This document shows positions 23,408 to 35,082 of a stretch of 64,000 nt of DNA, in pieces. The notes beneath the pieces were generated by a model. It ran no database searches and had not been told where the DNA came from. It saw only the letters and a program-made list of their open reading frames with translations. Position 1 is the stretch's first letter; the number at the start of each line of letters is the position of its first letter. Position numbers and translations under genes: made by a program. This DNA is from Arabidopsis thaliana (Eukaryota; Streptophyta; Magnoliopsida; Brassicales; Brassicaceae): the NCBI RefSeq assembly GCF_000001735.4, contig NC_003075.7, positions 15,439,001-15,503,000 on the forward strand. Reading direction: 5' to 3'.

Positions 23408-25358
23408 ATGGATACTTCCCTCTTTTCTTTATTTGTTCCAATCCTTGTTTTCGTTTTTATTGCTCTTTTTAAGAAATCAAAGAAACCAAAACATGTAAAA
23501 GCTCCTGCACCAAGTGGTGCGTGGCCCATCATCGGTCATCTTCACCTTCTCAGTGGCAAGGAACAGCTTCTTTACCGAACCTTAGGAAAAATGGCTGACC
23601 AGTACGGTCCAGCCATGTCGCTACGACTTGGGAGCAGTGAAACATTTGTTGTGAGCAGTTTTGAGGTGGCTAAAGATTGTTTTACTGTGAACGACAAAGC
23701 CTTGGCTTCACGTCCTATTACTGCAGCCGCAAAGCACATGGGTTACGATTGTGCTGTTTTCGGGTTTGCGCCTTATAGCGCTTTCTGGCGTGAGATGCGT
23801 AAAATCGCAACCCTCGAGCTACTTTCTAACCGGCGGCTTCAGATGCTCAAGCATGTCCGTGTTTCTGAGATCTCAATGGGTAATTAAAAAAAAAAAAAAA
23901 CGTATATAATAATAATTTTCGATATTGTTAATTTTGTTATGATGCGATATTGACATATTGTCACATGCATGCATGCAGTTATGCAAGATTTGTATTCCTT
24001 GTGGGTCAAGAAAGGTGGTTCAGAACCAGTAATGGTTGATCTAAAGAGCTGGTTAGAGGATATGAGTCTGAACATGATGGTGAGAATGGTGGCCGGAAAG
24101 CGATACTTTGGAGGCGGCTCGTTATCCCCTGAAGATGCCGAAGAGGCAAGGCAATGCAGAAAGGGCGTCGCAAATTTCTTTCACCTCGTCGGTATATTCA
24201 CCGTGTCCGATGCTTTTCCGAAACTAGGGTGGTTTGATTTTCAAGGACATGAGAAGGAGATGAAGCAAACAGGAAGAGAATTAGATGTGATCCTTGAAAG
24301 ATGGATTGAAAACCATCGACAACAACGAAAAGTTTCAGGAACGAAACACAATGATTCAGACTTCGTCGACGTTATGCTGTCGCTTGCAGAACAAGGCAAA
24401 TTCTCGCATCTTCAACATGATGCAATTACTAGCATTAAATCTACCTGCCTGGTACATCTTTAACTACACAAATTTTGATGTTTTTTAGATGAACTAGATA
24501 TATAAACCTAACCAAATTAACTGGGATTTTGTCCAAAAATTATTGTTTTCTAAAATACAAAGTTAGTTATATAAACAAGTTTAGGTGGAAAGACGTAAAT
24601 GATAACATGTTTATTTTGTAAGAAATTACTTCAACCTTAAATTGATGGGATTAGGCGAATCCTGATTAGATGATACTTATAAGTATATTGTTTTAATGTA
24701 TGTCATATAATGATAATAAATTGAATAACAGGCACTGATTCTTGGAGGAAGTGAGACTTCACCATCAACCCTTACATGGGCCATTTCTCTTCTTCTAAAC
24801 AATAAGGACATGTTAAAGAAAGCACAAGATGAGATCGACATCCACGTCGGCAGAGACAGGAACGTCGAGGATTCAGACATAGAAAATCTGGTGTATATTC
24901 AAGCGATTATCAAAGAAACATTGAGATTGTATCCAGCTGGTCCTCTCTTAGGCCATCGAGAGGCGATAGAAGATTGCACGGTCGCTGGTTACAACGTTCG
25001 TCGCGGCACAAGAATGTTAGTGAATGTATGGAAAATCCAAAGAGATCCGAGGGTTTATATGGAGCCAAACGAATTTCGACCAGAGAGGTTTATCACAGGA
25101 GAAGCAAAAGAGTTCGATGTAAGAGGACAAAACTTTGAGCTGATGCCATTTGGTTCGGGAAGAAGATCATGCCCAGGCTCTTCATTGGCCATGCAAGTGC
25201 TTCATTTAGGTCTTGCTCGTTTCCTTCAATCATTTGACGTGAAAACTGTTATGGATATGCCTGTTGATATGACTGAGAGCCCTGGCTTAACCATTCCTAA
25301 AGCCACGCCTCTTGAGATTCTGATCAGTCCACGTCTTAAGGAAGGGCTTTATGTGTGA
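23408..25358 (+). CDS. CYP82C2: Cytochrome P450 CYP82C2 (ICN 4-hydroxylase)
   Basis: Exons 23408-23879, 23979-24451 and 24732-25358 give 523 residues. The ER anchor, the hinge APAPSGAWPIIGH, the full B-C loop (DCAVFGFAPYSAF), helix-C WREMR, I-helix GGSETS, ETLR, PERF and the heme loop FGSGRRSCPG are all present. Exon 2 begins VMQDLYSLW where the sisters read GVKDLYSLW, because its acceptor lies after a duplicated GCATGCATGCAG. The family member at this position (At4g31970) converts indole-3-carbonyl nitrile to the antibacterial 4-hydroxy derivative and can also 5-hydroxylate 8-methoxypsoralen (from memory). It is the last gene of the tandem array, and the only one with a LINE inserted in its upstream region. 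Confidence 0.92.
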
Positions 25359-25863
25359 TCTCTGTTCCAGAAACATATACTATATGACTTCAATATGGTA
25401 ATTGAAGGTGCATTTTAATTTGTTTTTTTAATTTTATTTTGAATAAAACGTACGTTTGTTACGTTGTGTACTTTTTTAAAATAAATAAATGTGGAACCAA
25501 ATGTATTCTTTAAAATATATGTATTATTTGATTTCATCTATTGTGTAAAACTTTGTATAATATAATATATTTGATTTGACGGCAAAAAAAACACAAACAA
25601 ACTGCATTTTCAATTTTGAACTTTGTAAATTAACAGAAGCGGAAATATTTTGGGGAAAAAAAAAAAGAAAAAACAGAAACGGAAGTAAATAAGCTTTTTA
25701 GGCATCGATCGAATTTTCCAGGAAACCCCGAGAGAGGGGAAGAAGAAACTGACGAAGACGAAGTCGAACCCTTAAAAATCCGGTAGAGCATCCGATTCTC
25801 CGTTGCTCGAAACCTCTCAATCGATTTTTTAAAAATTTATTTGCGATGCATTGAGCCGCCGTC

Positions 25864-25867
<4 letters not shown>

Positions 25868-25904
<37 letters not shown>
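25868..25904 (+). repeat. GA microsatellite in the 5' leader
   Basis: An uninterrupted AG/GA dinucleotide run ends directly at the ATG of the PPPDE gene (25905), so it forms the last part of the 5' untranslated region. Such tracts bind GAGA-type (BBR/BPC) factors and vary in length between accessions. Confidence 0.8.
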
Positions 25905-25907
<3 letters not shown>

Positions 25908-27119
25908 TTTTGCAGAAACGTATCGGTGAGGCGGAAGAAGAATTCTGGTACGGTACCGGTTTATCTGAATGTTTACGATCTTACCCCAATGAATGTTTAT
26001 GGTTACTGGCTCGGAATTGGGATCTATCACTCTGGTCTCGAAGGTAAATCGTTTTTTTTCCTTCTCGATTCTGGGTTTGATTGTTGTTCTAAGATTGCGG
26101 AGAAAGATGAGACAATAGTAGGTCAATTTTGTTGGATTGTAATATTAATTGTTGAAAAAATCCATTGTCTGTATTGTTGCTTGGCTTTGTTTGATTCTAA
26201 AGTCTGCTTTGATCGATGAAAACTATTTATTGTTAAAGAGTAGAATTGACTTTTGGTCATAGAATCGATTTAGAGACTAAATGTGTTTTGATGATAACAA
26301 CTTAGGAGGGTAGAGTTTTGTGGCCGTTGTTTGAACAATGACTCAGTCACACACACGCCATACGTTGTTGTTAATCCTATATTGAATGTTCTCTCGTGGT
26401 TTTGGCTATTCCTTGTTTGTAGTTCATGGGGTTGAGTATGGATACGGGGCACACGAGAAATCGAGCTCGGGGATTTTTGAGGTGGAGCCAAAGAAGTGTC
26501 CTGGTTTCACATTCAGGAAATCGATTCTTGTTGGTGAAACAGAGATGAAGGCTAAAGAAGTTCGAAGCTTTATGGAGAAATTATCAGAAGAGTATCAGGG
26601 TAACAAGTACCATCTCATCACAAGGAACTGCAACCATTTCTGCAACCATGTTTCTTTGAAACTTACTCACAAATCAATCCCTAGTTGGGTCAACCGTCTT
26701 GCTCGCTTAGGTAACCCAAAACTTCCTCTACAATAGAATCTTTCAGGGGATCAAATAAGTAATGTTGTACATTGGTTTCTTTTGAACCTTCTTAAGGTTT
26801 CCTCTGCAACTGTGTCTTGCCGGCTTGCTTGAACGAGACTAAAGTGAAGCGGGTAGGAAAAGACGGGAAGCTGCTCTTGGAAGGAGAAAATACGAAGAAG
26901 AAGAAGAGGAAGAAGAAAATACGAAGAAGCCGATCAGGTCCTTTATCTTCGTCTTCTTCAAATGCAAGATTAGATAATACTCCTACACATAACAGATCAA
27001 TATCAACGGGTAATCCTCCTCTTTCTGCTTCTCCATCTTGTCCTTTGAGACCTCGACTTCCTTCTGTTGCATCTGGAGCTGAAGATCAAAATCCTCCAAG
27101 CGTAAGCGTCAAGACATGA
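25905..27119 (+). CDS. PPPDE (DeSI-like) thiol peptidase family protein
   Basis: Exons 25905-26043, 26423-26710 and 26797-27119 give 249 residues. The PPPDE fold runs from YLNVYDLTPMN through YHSGLEGVHGVEYGYG, which has the catalytic-type histidine, to LITRNCNHFCNHV, which has the catalytic cysteine. The family stretch PSWVNRLARLGFLCNCVLP crosses the second splice junction, which supports that intron. PPPDE proteins are papain-like isopeptidases implicated in deSUMOylation or deubiquitination. The C-terminal 100 residues are basic and Ser/Pro-rich without a known domain. Reading through the second intron would end the protein after eight more codons. The position corresponds to At4g31980; some gene models may fuse it with the DUF247 frame downstream, but a stop codon and a snoRNA-like cluster lie between them. 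Confidence 0.85.
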
Positions 27120-27554
27120 TTATTTTTCATTGTTTGAACAGCTGCTAGTTATATACTTGTTTATGAATGCGAAGGTGGTGCTTGTGCTTTGTTCTCAAGT
27201 TATATATCCTCCATTCGTTTGGTTATACTTGGTATAATTTACTTATAGGAGAATCATGAATCTCTCTCTGTAGATACTAACTGTAGAGTGAATTCAACAT
27301 TTGTTTGTTATGTTTTGATGTAAAATTTTGAAAATTGTACGAATTACTTGTTTGAATATCAACAAATCGAAGTAAAATAGCTAAATATTTTGGAAACAAC
27401 AAGTGTTTTATTTTAAATTTCTAATTAATTCTTAAGCAATAAGTCCCAAATTTTCACAAATAGAGTTTTTATTAAAAGAAAAAAAATTGATGAGCGTAAA
27501 AATAAAAAAATAATGAATTTTATTTTATTTTATTACAGAACCAGGAAGTGGCAT

Positions 27555-27597
27555 AAACCCTAGTTTGACCTTTTCAGAACACAACTCACTATAAATA
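27555..27597 (+). promoter_or_regulatory. Telo-box and TATA element before the snoRNA cluster
   Basis: AAACCCTA (27555-27562) is a telo-box, and TATAAATA (27590-27597) a good TATA element. This pairing is common in promoters of plant snoRNA clusters and ribosomal-protein genes. It lies about 300 bases before the first snoRNA-like sequence. It could equally start the transcript of the DUF247 gene. Confidence 0.5.
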
Positions 27598-27892
27598 CCT
27601 ATCAAAGGACACTCTTCCGCAGCTACAACGAATTCCCCTGGAACCCTAATTCACCGTTCCTGTGAAAAGCTCGCATACATAAGATCTGTTCTATTTCTCG
27701 CTTTTTGTTTCTAGATTTCAGTCTTTGCTATTTCATTATCGTTCTGGTTTTTATATTTGTTGAAATCTGTTATGTAATTGAAACTGTTGGCTCTGCCATT
27801 TTGATTGAAGTGGGATTCCTTAGGCTTTGATTTTGGTTAGTTCTCAGATTTAGGTTTAAAGGTTCTTGTTTTTTGATTTGAAGCGTTATAGC

Positions 27893-27975
27893 AATCCCAA
27901 TGATGACTTATTAAGATTAAAAATGTTAAAAGTAGTGACTGATATCTTTTGATGAAATTTTAGCTCTGAGGGATT
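27893..27975 (+). ncRNA. C/D-box snoRNA, copy 1
   Basis: Box C ATGATGA (27900-27906), box D' CTGA (27939-27942), box C' TGATGA (27950-27955) and box D CTGA (27966-27969) are in canonical order. They are closed by a perfect 6-bp terminal stem, AATCCC with GGGATT. The D' guide ATGTTAAAAGTAGTG (27923-27937) is complementary over 15 bases, with one G-U pair, to the 25S rRNA segment I recall as CACTACTTTTAACGT. The base five before D' pairs with the U of CACUAC, so 2'-O-methylation of that U is predicted. Yeast snR78 appears to guide the equivalent site (from memory). The D-side guide is only 10 bases and probably inactive. Confidence 0.75.
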
Positions 27976-28094
27976 TGATTTGTTCTTTGTTTCCTTCTTA
28001 CATTCCGTTGTTGGACATCCATTGTGGGTTAATTTGGTGAGTTTTTGCTTTTGCTTGCTTGATGAAGCATATTGATGCACACGACCTTAGCTGC

Positions 28095-28174
28095 ATCCCA
28101 ATGATGAATGATATGAAAAAAATGTTAAAAGTAGTGACTGATTATACCTTGATTACTAGTCAATTCTGAGGGAT
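28095..28174 (+). ncRNA. C/D-box snoRNA, copy 2
   Basis: Box C ATGATGA (28101-28107), box D' CTGA (28138-28141), a weak C' (TTGATTA near 28149-28155) and box D CTGA (28166-28169), with the 5-bp terminal stem ATCCC and GGGAT. The guide ATGTTAAAAGTAGTG (28122-28136) is identical to copy 1 and in the same register, so the same 25S uridine is predicted. The flanks differ from copy 1, so selection on the snoRNA itself rather than recent duplication explains the likeness. Confidence 0.72.
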
Positions 28175-28237
28175 TCTATCAGCTAAGCTAAATTCAATCC
28201 TTTTGCGCCATCTCTTTGTTTACTTAACTCTCTATGT

Positions 28238-28315
28238 GCCCTTCGATGATTAATAATATATTAATGGTTAAAAGTAGTCTGATATCTTATTGATGAATAT
28301 TTCAAATCCGAGGGC
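28238..28315 (+). ncRNA. C/D-box snoRNA-like, copy 3 (diverged)
   Basis: Terminal stem GCCC (28238-28241) with GGGC (28312-28315), a weaker box C (GATGATT, 28245-28251), D' CTGA (28279-28282), a good C' TGATGA (28291-28296) and a degenerate D CCGA (28308-28311). The guide core GTTAAAAGTAGT is kept, but two bases between it and D' are missing. The predicted target would therefore shift two nucleotides along 25S, to the C of CUACU. It is either a decaying copy or one with a new site. Confidence 0.5.
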
Positions 28316-28401
28316 TTAACTTATTTCTTATAAAAGTTGTGACTGATAGCTTGTGCACAATCTTGTTTTCATTCTTGGTATCATCTAAGAGATACCTCAA
28401 C

Positions 28402-28493
28402 GCCAGCTTCTGCAGTGAAGTGCAATGTCGTAAGTACGATTCCACCCGGCAGAAGAAATCTCTCTCGATTGCACTTCATCTGCAGAAGCTGGC
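28402..28493 (+). ncRNA. Long hairpin, candidate miRNA/siRNA precursor
   Basis: The arm 28402-28426 (starting GCCAGCTTCTGCAG) pairs with 28468-28493 (ending CTGCAGAAGCTGGC). About 25 pairs form with a single one-base bulge, separated by roughly 40 bases. The size and near-perfect arms fit a young plant MIRNA foldback better than an H/ACA snoRNA, whose stems carry large internal loops. It lies about 90 bases after the third snoRNA-like sequence and about 470 before the DUF247 start. I do not recognise the arms as a known miRNA. Confidence 0.45.
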
Positions 28494-28959
28494 TTTTTTA
28501 GGCAGTGGGAGTGATTTTTTTGGCAGAATATCTCCATTGTATTATGCTCTTTTGTTTTCCCTGGTGTGCTTGACCATGATGAATTCGCTAGTGGTTCACA
28601 ATTTTGATAGAATAGTTGGATTAAATGGATAACACAGCGACACCATCTATTAATGATACAACCAACTAAAAATGTTATTGTCCAACCTCACCACCAAATC
28701 ATCTTTCGAAAGCTTTCCTTTGTCTTGTTAAAATCAACTATTTAAAGATGAAGTATACAAAGCTTAGCAGTACTTGTTGGACCCACGTTTGATATTTTTG
28801 GGGTTGAGATGTCTGCAAGCGTCTTTCTTAAAGTCCAAAAGAATGTGTGTGAAACGTTGACTTTCTGCAAGGTTTACCACTGTTTGTGCGCTTAGCTTCG
28901 TTTGGAGAATCTTCTTCTTCTCTTTCTTTGTAGACCGGCTTTGCTTTGCATATGAGAGG

Positions 28960-30204
28960 ATGAATCAGAATGAAGGTGACGCCCTTGTCGATTCCATCAA
29001 AGCGAAGTTAGCCTTTTTATCTTCTCTTTCCACCAAATGCTGTATATACAAGGTACCTAATAAGCTCCGCAGACTCAATCCTGATGCATATACGCCTCGG
29101 CTTGTGTCTTTTGGCCCGCTTCATCGTGGTAAAGAAGAGCTTCAAGCTATGGAAGATCAGAAATACAGGTATTTGCTGAGTTTTATCCCTAGAACGAACT
29201 CTAGTCTAGAGGACCTTGTTAGACTTGCTAGGACTTGGGAACAAAATGCTCGCAGCTGTTATGCAGAAGATGTGAAACTTCATAGCGATGAGTTTGTTGA
29301 GATGTTAGTTGTAGATGGTAGCTTCTTGGTTGAACTTCTTTTGAGGTCTCATTATCCTCGACTTAGAGGCGAGAATGATCGCATATTTGGCAATTCAATG
29401 ATGATCACCGACGTGTGCCGTGACATGATTTTGATAGAAAATCAGTTACCCTTTTTCGTTGTGAAGGAGATATTTCTTCTCTTGTTGAATTACTACCAAC
29501 AAGGAACACCTTCAATCATACAGCTCGCGCAACGCCACTTCAGTTATTTCTTGAGCCGCATTGATGATGAGAAGTTTATTACAGAGCCAGAACATTTTGT
29601 TGATCTTCTGAGGTCTTGTTATCTGCCACAGTTTCCAATTAAATTAGAATACACTACAGTGAAAGTGGACAATGCACCTGAAGCAACAGAGCTTCACACT
29701 GCTGGTGTTAGGTTCAAGCCAGCAGAGACCAGTAGTTGTTTACTTGACATTAGTTTTGCTGATGGAGTACTGAAGATTCCAACCATTGTCGTCGATGATC
29801 TCACGGAATCCCTCTACAAAAACATCATTGGGTTTGAACAATGTCGTTGCTCAAATAAAAACTTCCTCGACTACATCATGCTGCTCGGTTGCTTCATTAA
29901 ATCCCCTACAGATGCTGACTTGCTCATCCACAGTGGGATCATCGTAAACTATCTCGGGAACTCAGTAGATGTTTCAAACTTGTTCAATAGCATCAGCAAA
30001 GAGGTTATCTATGACAGAAGATTCTACTTTTCGATGCTCTCTGAGAACCTTCAAGCTTACTGCAACACACCATGGAACAGGTGGAAGGCGATTCTGAGAC
30101 GTGACTACTTCCACAATCCTTGGGCAGTTGCTTCTGTTTTTGCAGCTTTACTTCTTCTCCTTCTCACTTTCATACAGTCCGTATGCTCTATCTTGGCTCT
30201 GTAA
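28960..30204 (+). CDS. DUF247 plant protein
   Basis: A single exon of 414 residues with the standard DUF247 layout: an N-terminal CIYKVPNKLRRLNPDAYTPRLVSFGPLHRG, then MLVVDGSFLVELLL, DMILIENQLPFFVV and SCLLDISFADGVLKIPTIVVDDLTE, and a C-terminal transmembrane helix of about 25 residues (AVASVFAALLLLLLTFIQS) after the conserved region with NPWA. DUF247 proteins are plant-specific membrane proteins. Most have no known function, although grass members determine self-incompatibility. The frame has its own ATG and no need for upstream exons. It may be transcribed from the telo-box/TATA region at 27.55 kb with a long intronic leader. Confidence 0.88.
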   Translation: MNQNEGDALVDSIKAKLAFLSSLSTKCCIYKVPNKLRRLNPDAYTPRLVSFGPLHRGKEELQAMEDQKYRYLLSFIPRTNSSLEDLVRLARTWEQNARSCYAEDVKLHSDEFVEMLVVDGSFLVELLLRSHYPRLRGENDRIFGNSMMITDVCRDMILIENQLPFFVVKEIFLLLLNYYQQGTPSIIQLAQRHFSYFLSRIDDEKFITEPEHFVDLLRSCYLPQFPIKLEYTTVKVDNAPEATELHTAGVRFKPAETSSCLLDISFADGVLKIPTIVVDDLTESLYKNIIGFEQCRCSNKNFLDYIMLLGCFIKSPTDADLLIHSGIIVNYLGNSVDVSNLFNSISKEVIYDRRFYFSMLSENLQAYCNTPWNRWKAILRRDYFHNPWAVASVFAALLLLLLTFIQSVCSILAL

Positions 30205-30930
30205 TAAGTCTATTGGTCAATAAAACTAAACATTTGGCTCTGTATCTTAATGTGTCAAAATTATCTTTGGTTTCACAATGATCCATGAGATGGCACTGCT
30301 TAAAAGAACCAGTTGGTGTAGAAGTGACACTAACAACAGTTCCAGGCAAGATACGCAAACAAAGAAATTATATAGTAAATAACTAAAGTGACTAAAACTG
30401 ATGCTTGAAACTAGGATTGGAACCTATTAAGCACACAATGTACAATTGCAAGAAGAAGTAGTGTGTTTTTAGAGCCTACAGATGTCAAAATCAGTGATAG
30501 AAAAGAACAGCTATTTGTTTCACAGACATGTGAGACATAAAGCTTGCTCTAGGATCAATCACGTCCTACGAGCAAGTACAAACATTTGTAAATCAATAAG
30601 AGTACAAAAGGTTATATCAGAGCTTTCGTAGAACAGCCATTTCCCCCAAAATCTTACAACAGGAAATTTCGTTGTAAGAAATGTTGACTTCTTGAGTGTA
30701 GAAGTGTCAAACTTGGGAACGTGACCAATAAAAAATTGACGTTTCGCTACAAGACTAAAAATCATGGGCCTTGGGCCGAAACATGAAACCTAAAAAGACT
30801 GTTATCACATAAAAAGCCCAATAAAGAAGACTTTACTAGGGTTTCATCGTTTTAACTTCTTAAAAAGGTTAGTCGCCTCTTCTTCGTATTTTTTGCCTCG
30901 CTGAGCAGCTGCGAATCTCACGACTTCAAG
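30205..30930. promoter_or_regulatory. DUF247 3' flank and RPL39 promoter
   Basis: No coding content beyond a short minus-strand frame with no homology that I see. Two site II elements TGGGCC (30765-30770 and 30772-30777), a GCCCA (30816-30820) and a telo-box in reverse, TAGGGTTT (30837-30844), lie within 170 bases of the RPL39 ATG. Site II plus telo-box is the standard arrangement for Arabidopsis ribosomal-protein promoters, giving growth-linked expression through TCP factors. Confidence 0.7.
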
Positions 30931-31366
<436 letters not shown>

Positions 31367-32073
31367 GTGATAAGCCTTCTAAAAGAGTCTTCTTTATCTG
31401 TTTGGTTTAGCATTTCCTCAAGTCTTCTTTTTGTTTTAAGTTATGACATTTTCATATTTCTGTAAGACTTTTACTCTATTATGATTCATGTTACCAAATT
31501 TTCTTCGTATTGGGAGTTGTTTCTTAACATTTGTGTGATTTGACTATTGAAGTATCTCTTGGTTTGCTTCCATGTAGAGTTGTTTCTTAAGAATTTTTTC
31601 TCGCAACCTAGAATCTGGATTGGGTTTAAATTTAATCATCTACTTGCGAACTAGAAGCTTTAGAATTTCTTGCTAGTAATTGTACTGGTTTTAATATCTA
31701 GTGGTTTTGAATCTTTTGATAATGTGATAGTGAGTCGATGCTTCTTATAGCAGACAATGTGGAATTGCACTGGTATTAAGATAGATCACACTGTACAATC
31801 TGATCATTTCTGTTGTAACTCTTCCGGTCAAGTATAGTTGTGAAATTATGTAAAATACAATCGTAACAAGTTCTTCTATAACTCGATGGGAGTCTCCCAA
31901 TACAACAAGGCCTGTCAAACACGATCAAATCAAAAGTTTCCTTGAAAATTGTCTAGCAATCATAGTGTGATGCTAGCTTATTAATTTAGCCATCTGGTTT
32001 CAATCAAAGATCAAGAAGAAGCTAAAAAGGGTATATAAAACTGTTTCTTATTGTCATCTACTGAGATGGAAGC
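31367..32073. other. Convergent intergenic region, RPL39 and ASP5 3' flanks
   Basis: About 700 bases between two convergent genes. It holds their 3' untranslated regions and polyadenylation signals; no other feature was recognised. Confidence 0.5.
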
Positions 32074-34521
<2,448 letters not shown>

Positions 34522-35082
34522 GGAATCGCTATGGAGCACAAAATTAACTGCACAGATCTCAAATCAGTGAACTAGTGCGAGGATAAGCAATTCCAAAAAT
34601 AAGACAATGATGTGATCCACAAAATATGATCACGAGACTTTGTGAGTATTTTAGCAGAGCTGATTTGTCACCTGGACTTGGTTAGAATCGCGCGGTTTCG
34701 ATAACGATCAGATCGAGAGATTGAAGAAAAAGATTAACAAGGATTCAACGAGAGAGAGACACGACGATGTCTACGAAGTTGTTCTCACTTCTCAGGCTTG
34801 TCTTGATAGGGGTAAGATAGTCATTTAGGATTATGTTTAAAAGTTGAAAGAGTGGATGGATGGATACTAGTGGATTGTGATTAGTGGTTCATGCAACAAT
34901 TAATTGAATATTTACACTTAGTGACAACACAATTTATATATTAATCAATTTACAAATACAATAATGACAAGTGAATACCCTTCTGTCCTCACATTTTTCA
35001 CCCCCAAATTAAATTACTCAAAGCAATCAGAGATCAAACTGTAAAATTCAAAAAAAGAAGCAAAAAATATTATTTTCTTAAA
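34522..35082. other. ASP5 upstream region and kinase 3' flank
   Basis: About 560 bases between two minus-strand genes, containing the ASP5 5' leader (purine/pyrimidine mixed near 34730-34760) and promoter. No further feature was recognised. Confidence 0.4.

Noticed and set aside
28402-28493. H/ACA snoRNA interpretation of the hairpin
   Set aside because: H/ACA RNAs need two hairpins with internal pseudouridylation pockets, an H box and an ACA tail. This single near-perfect stem has no pocket.
28339-28632. 97-codon plus-strand frame overlapping the hairpin
   Set aside because: Its middle is made of the two hairpin arms and it shows no homology. Better explained as a chance frame through the non-coding hairpin.
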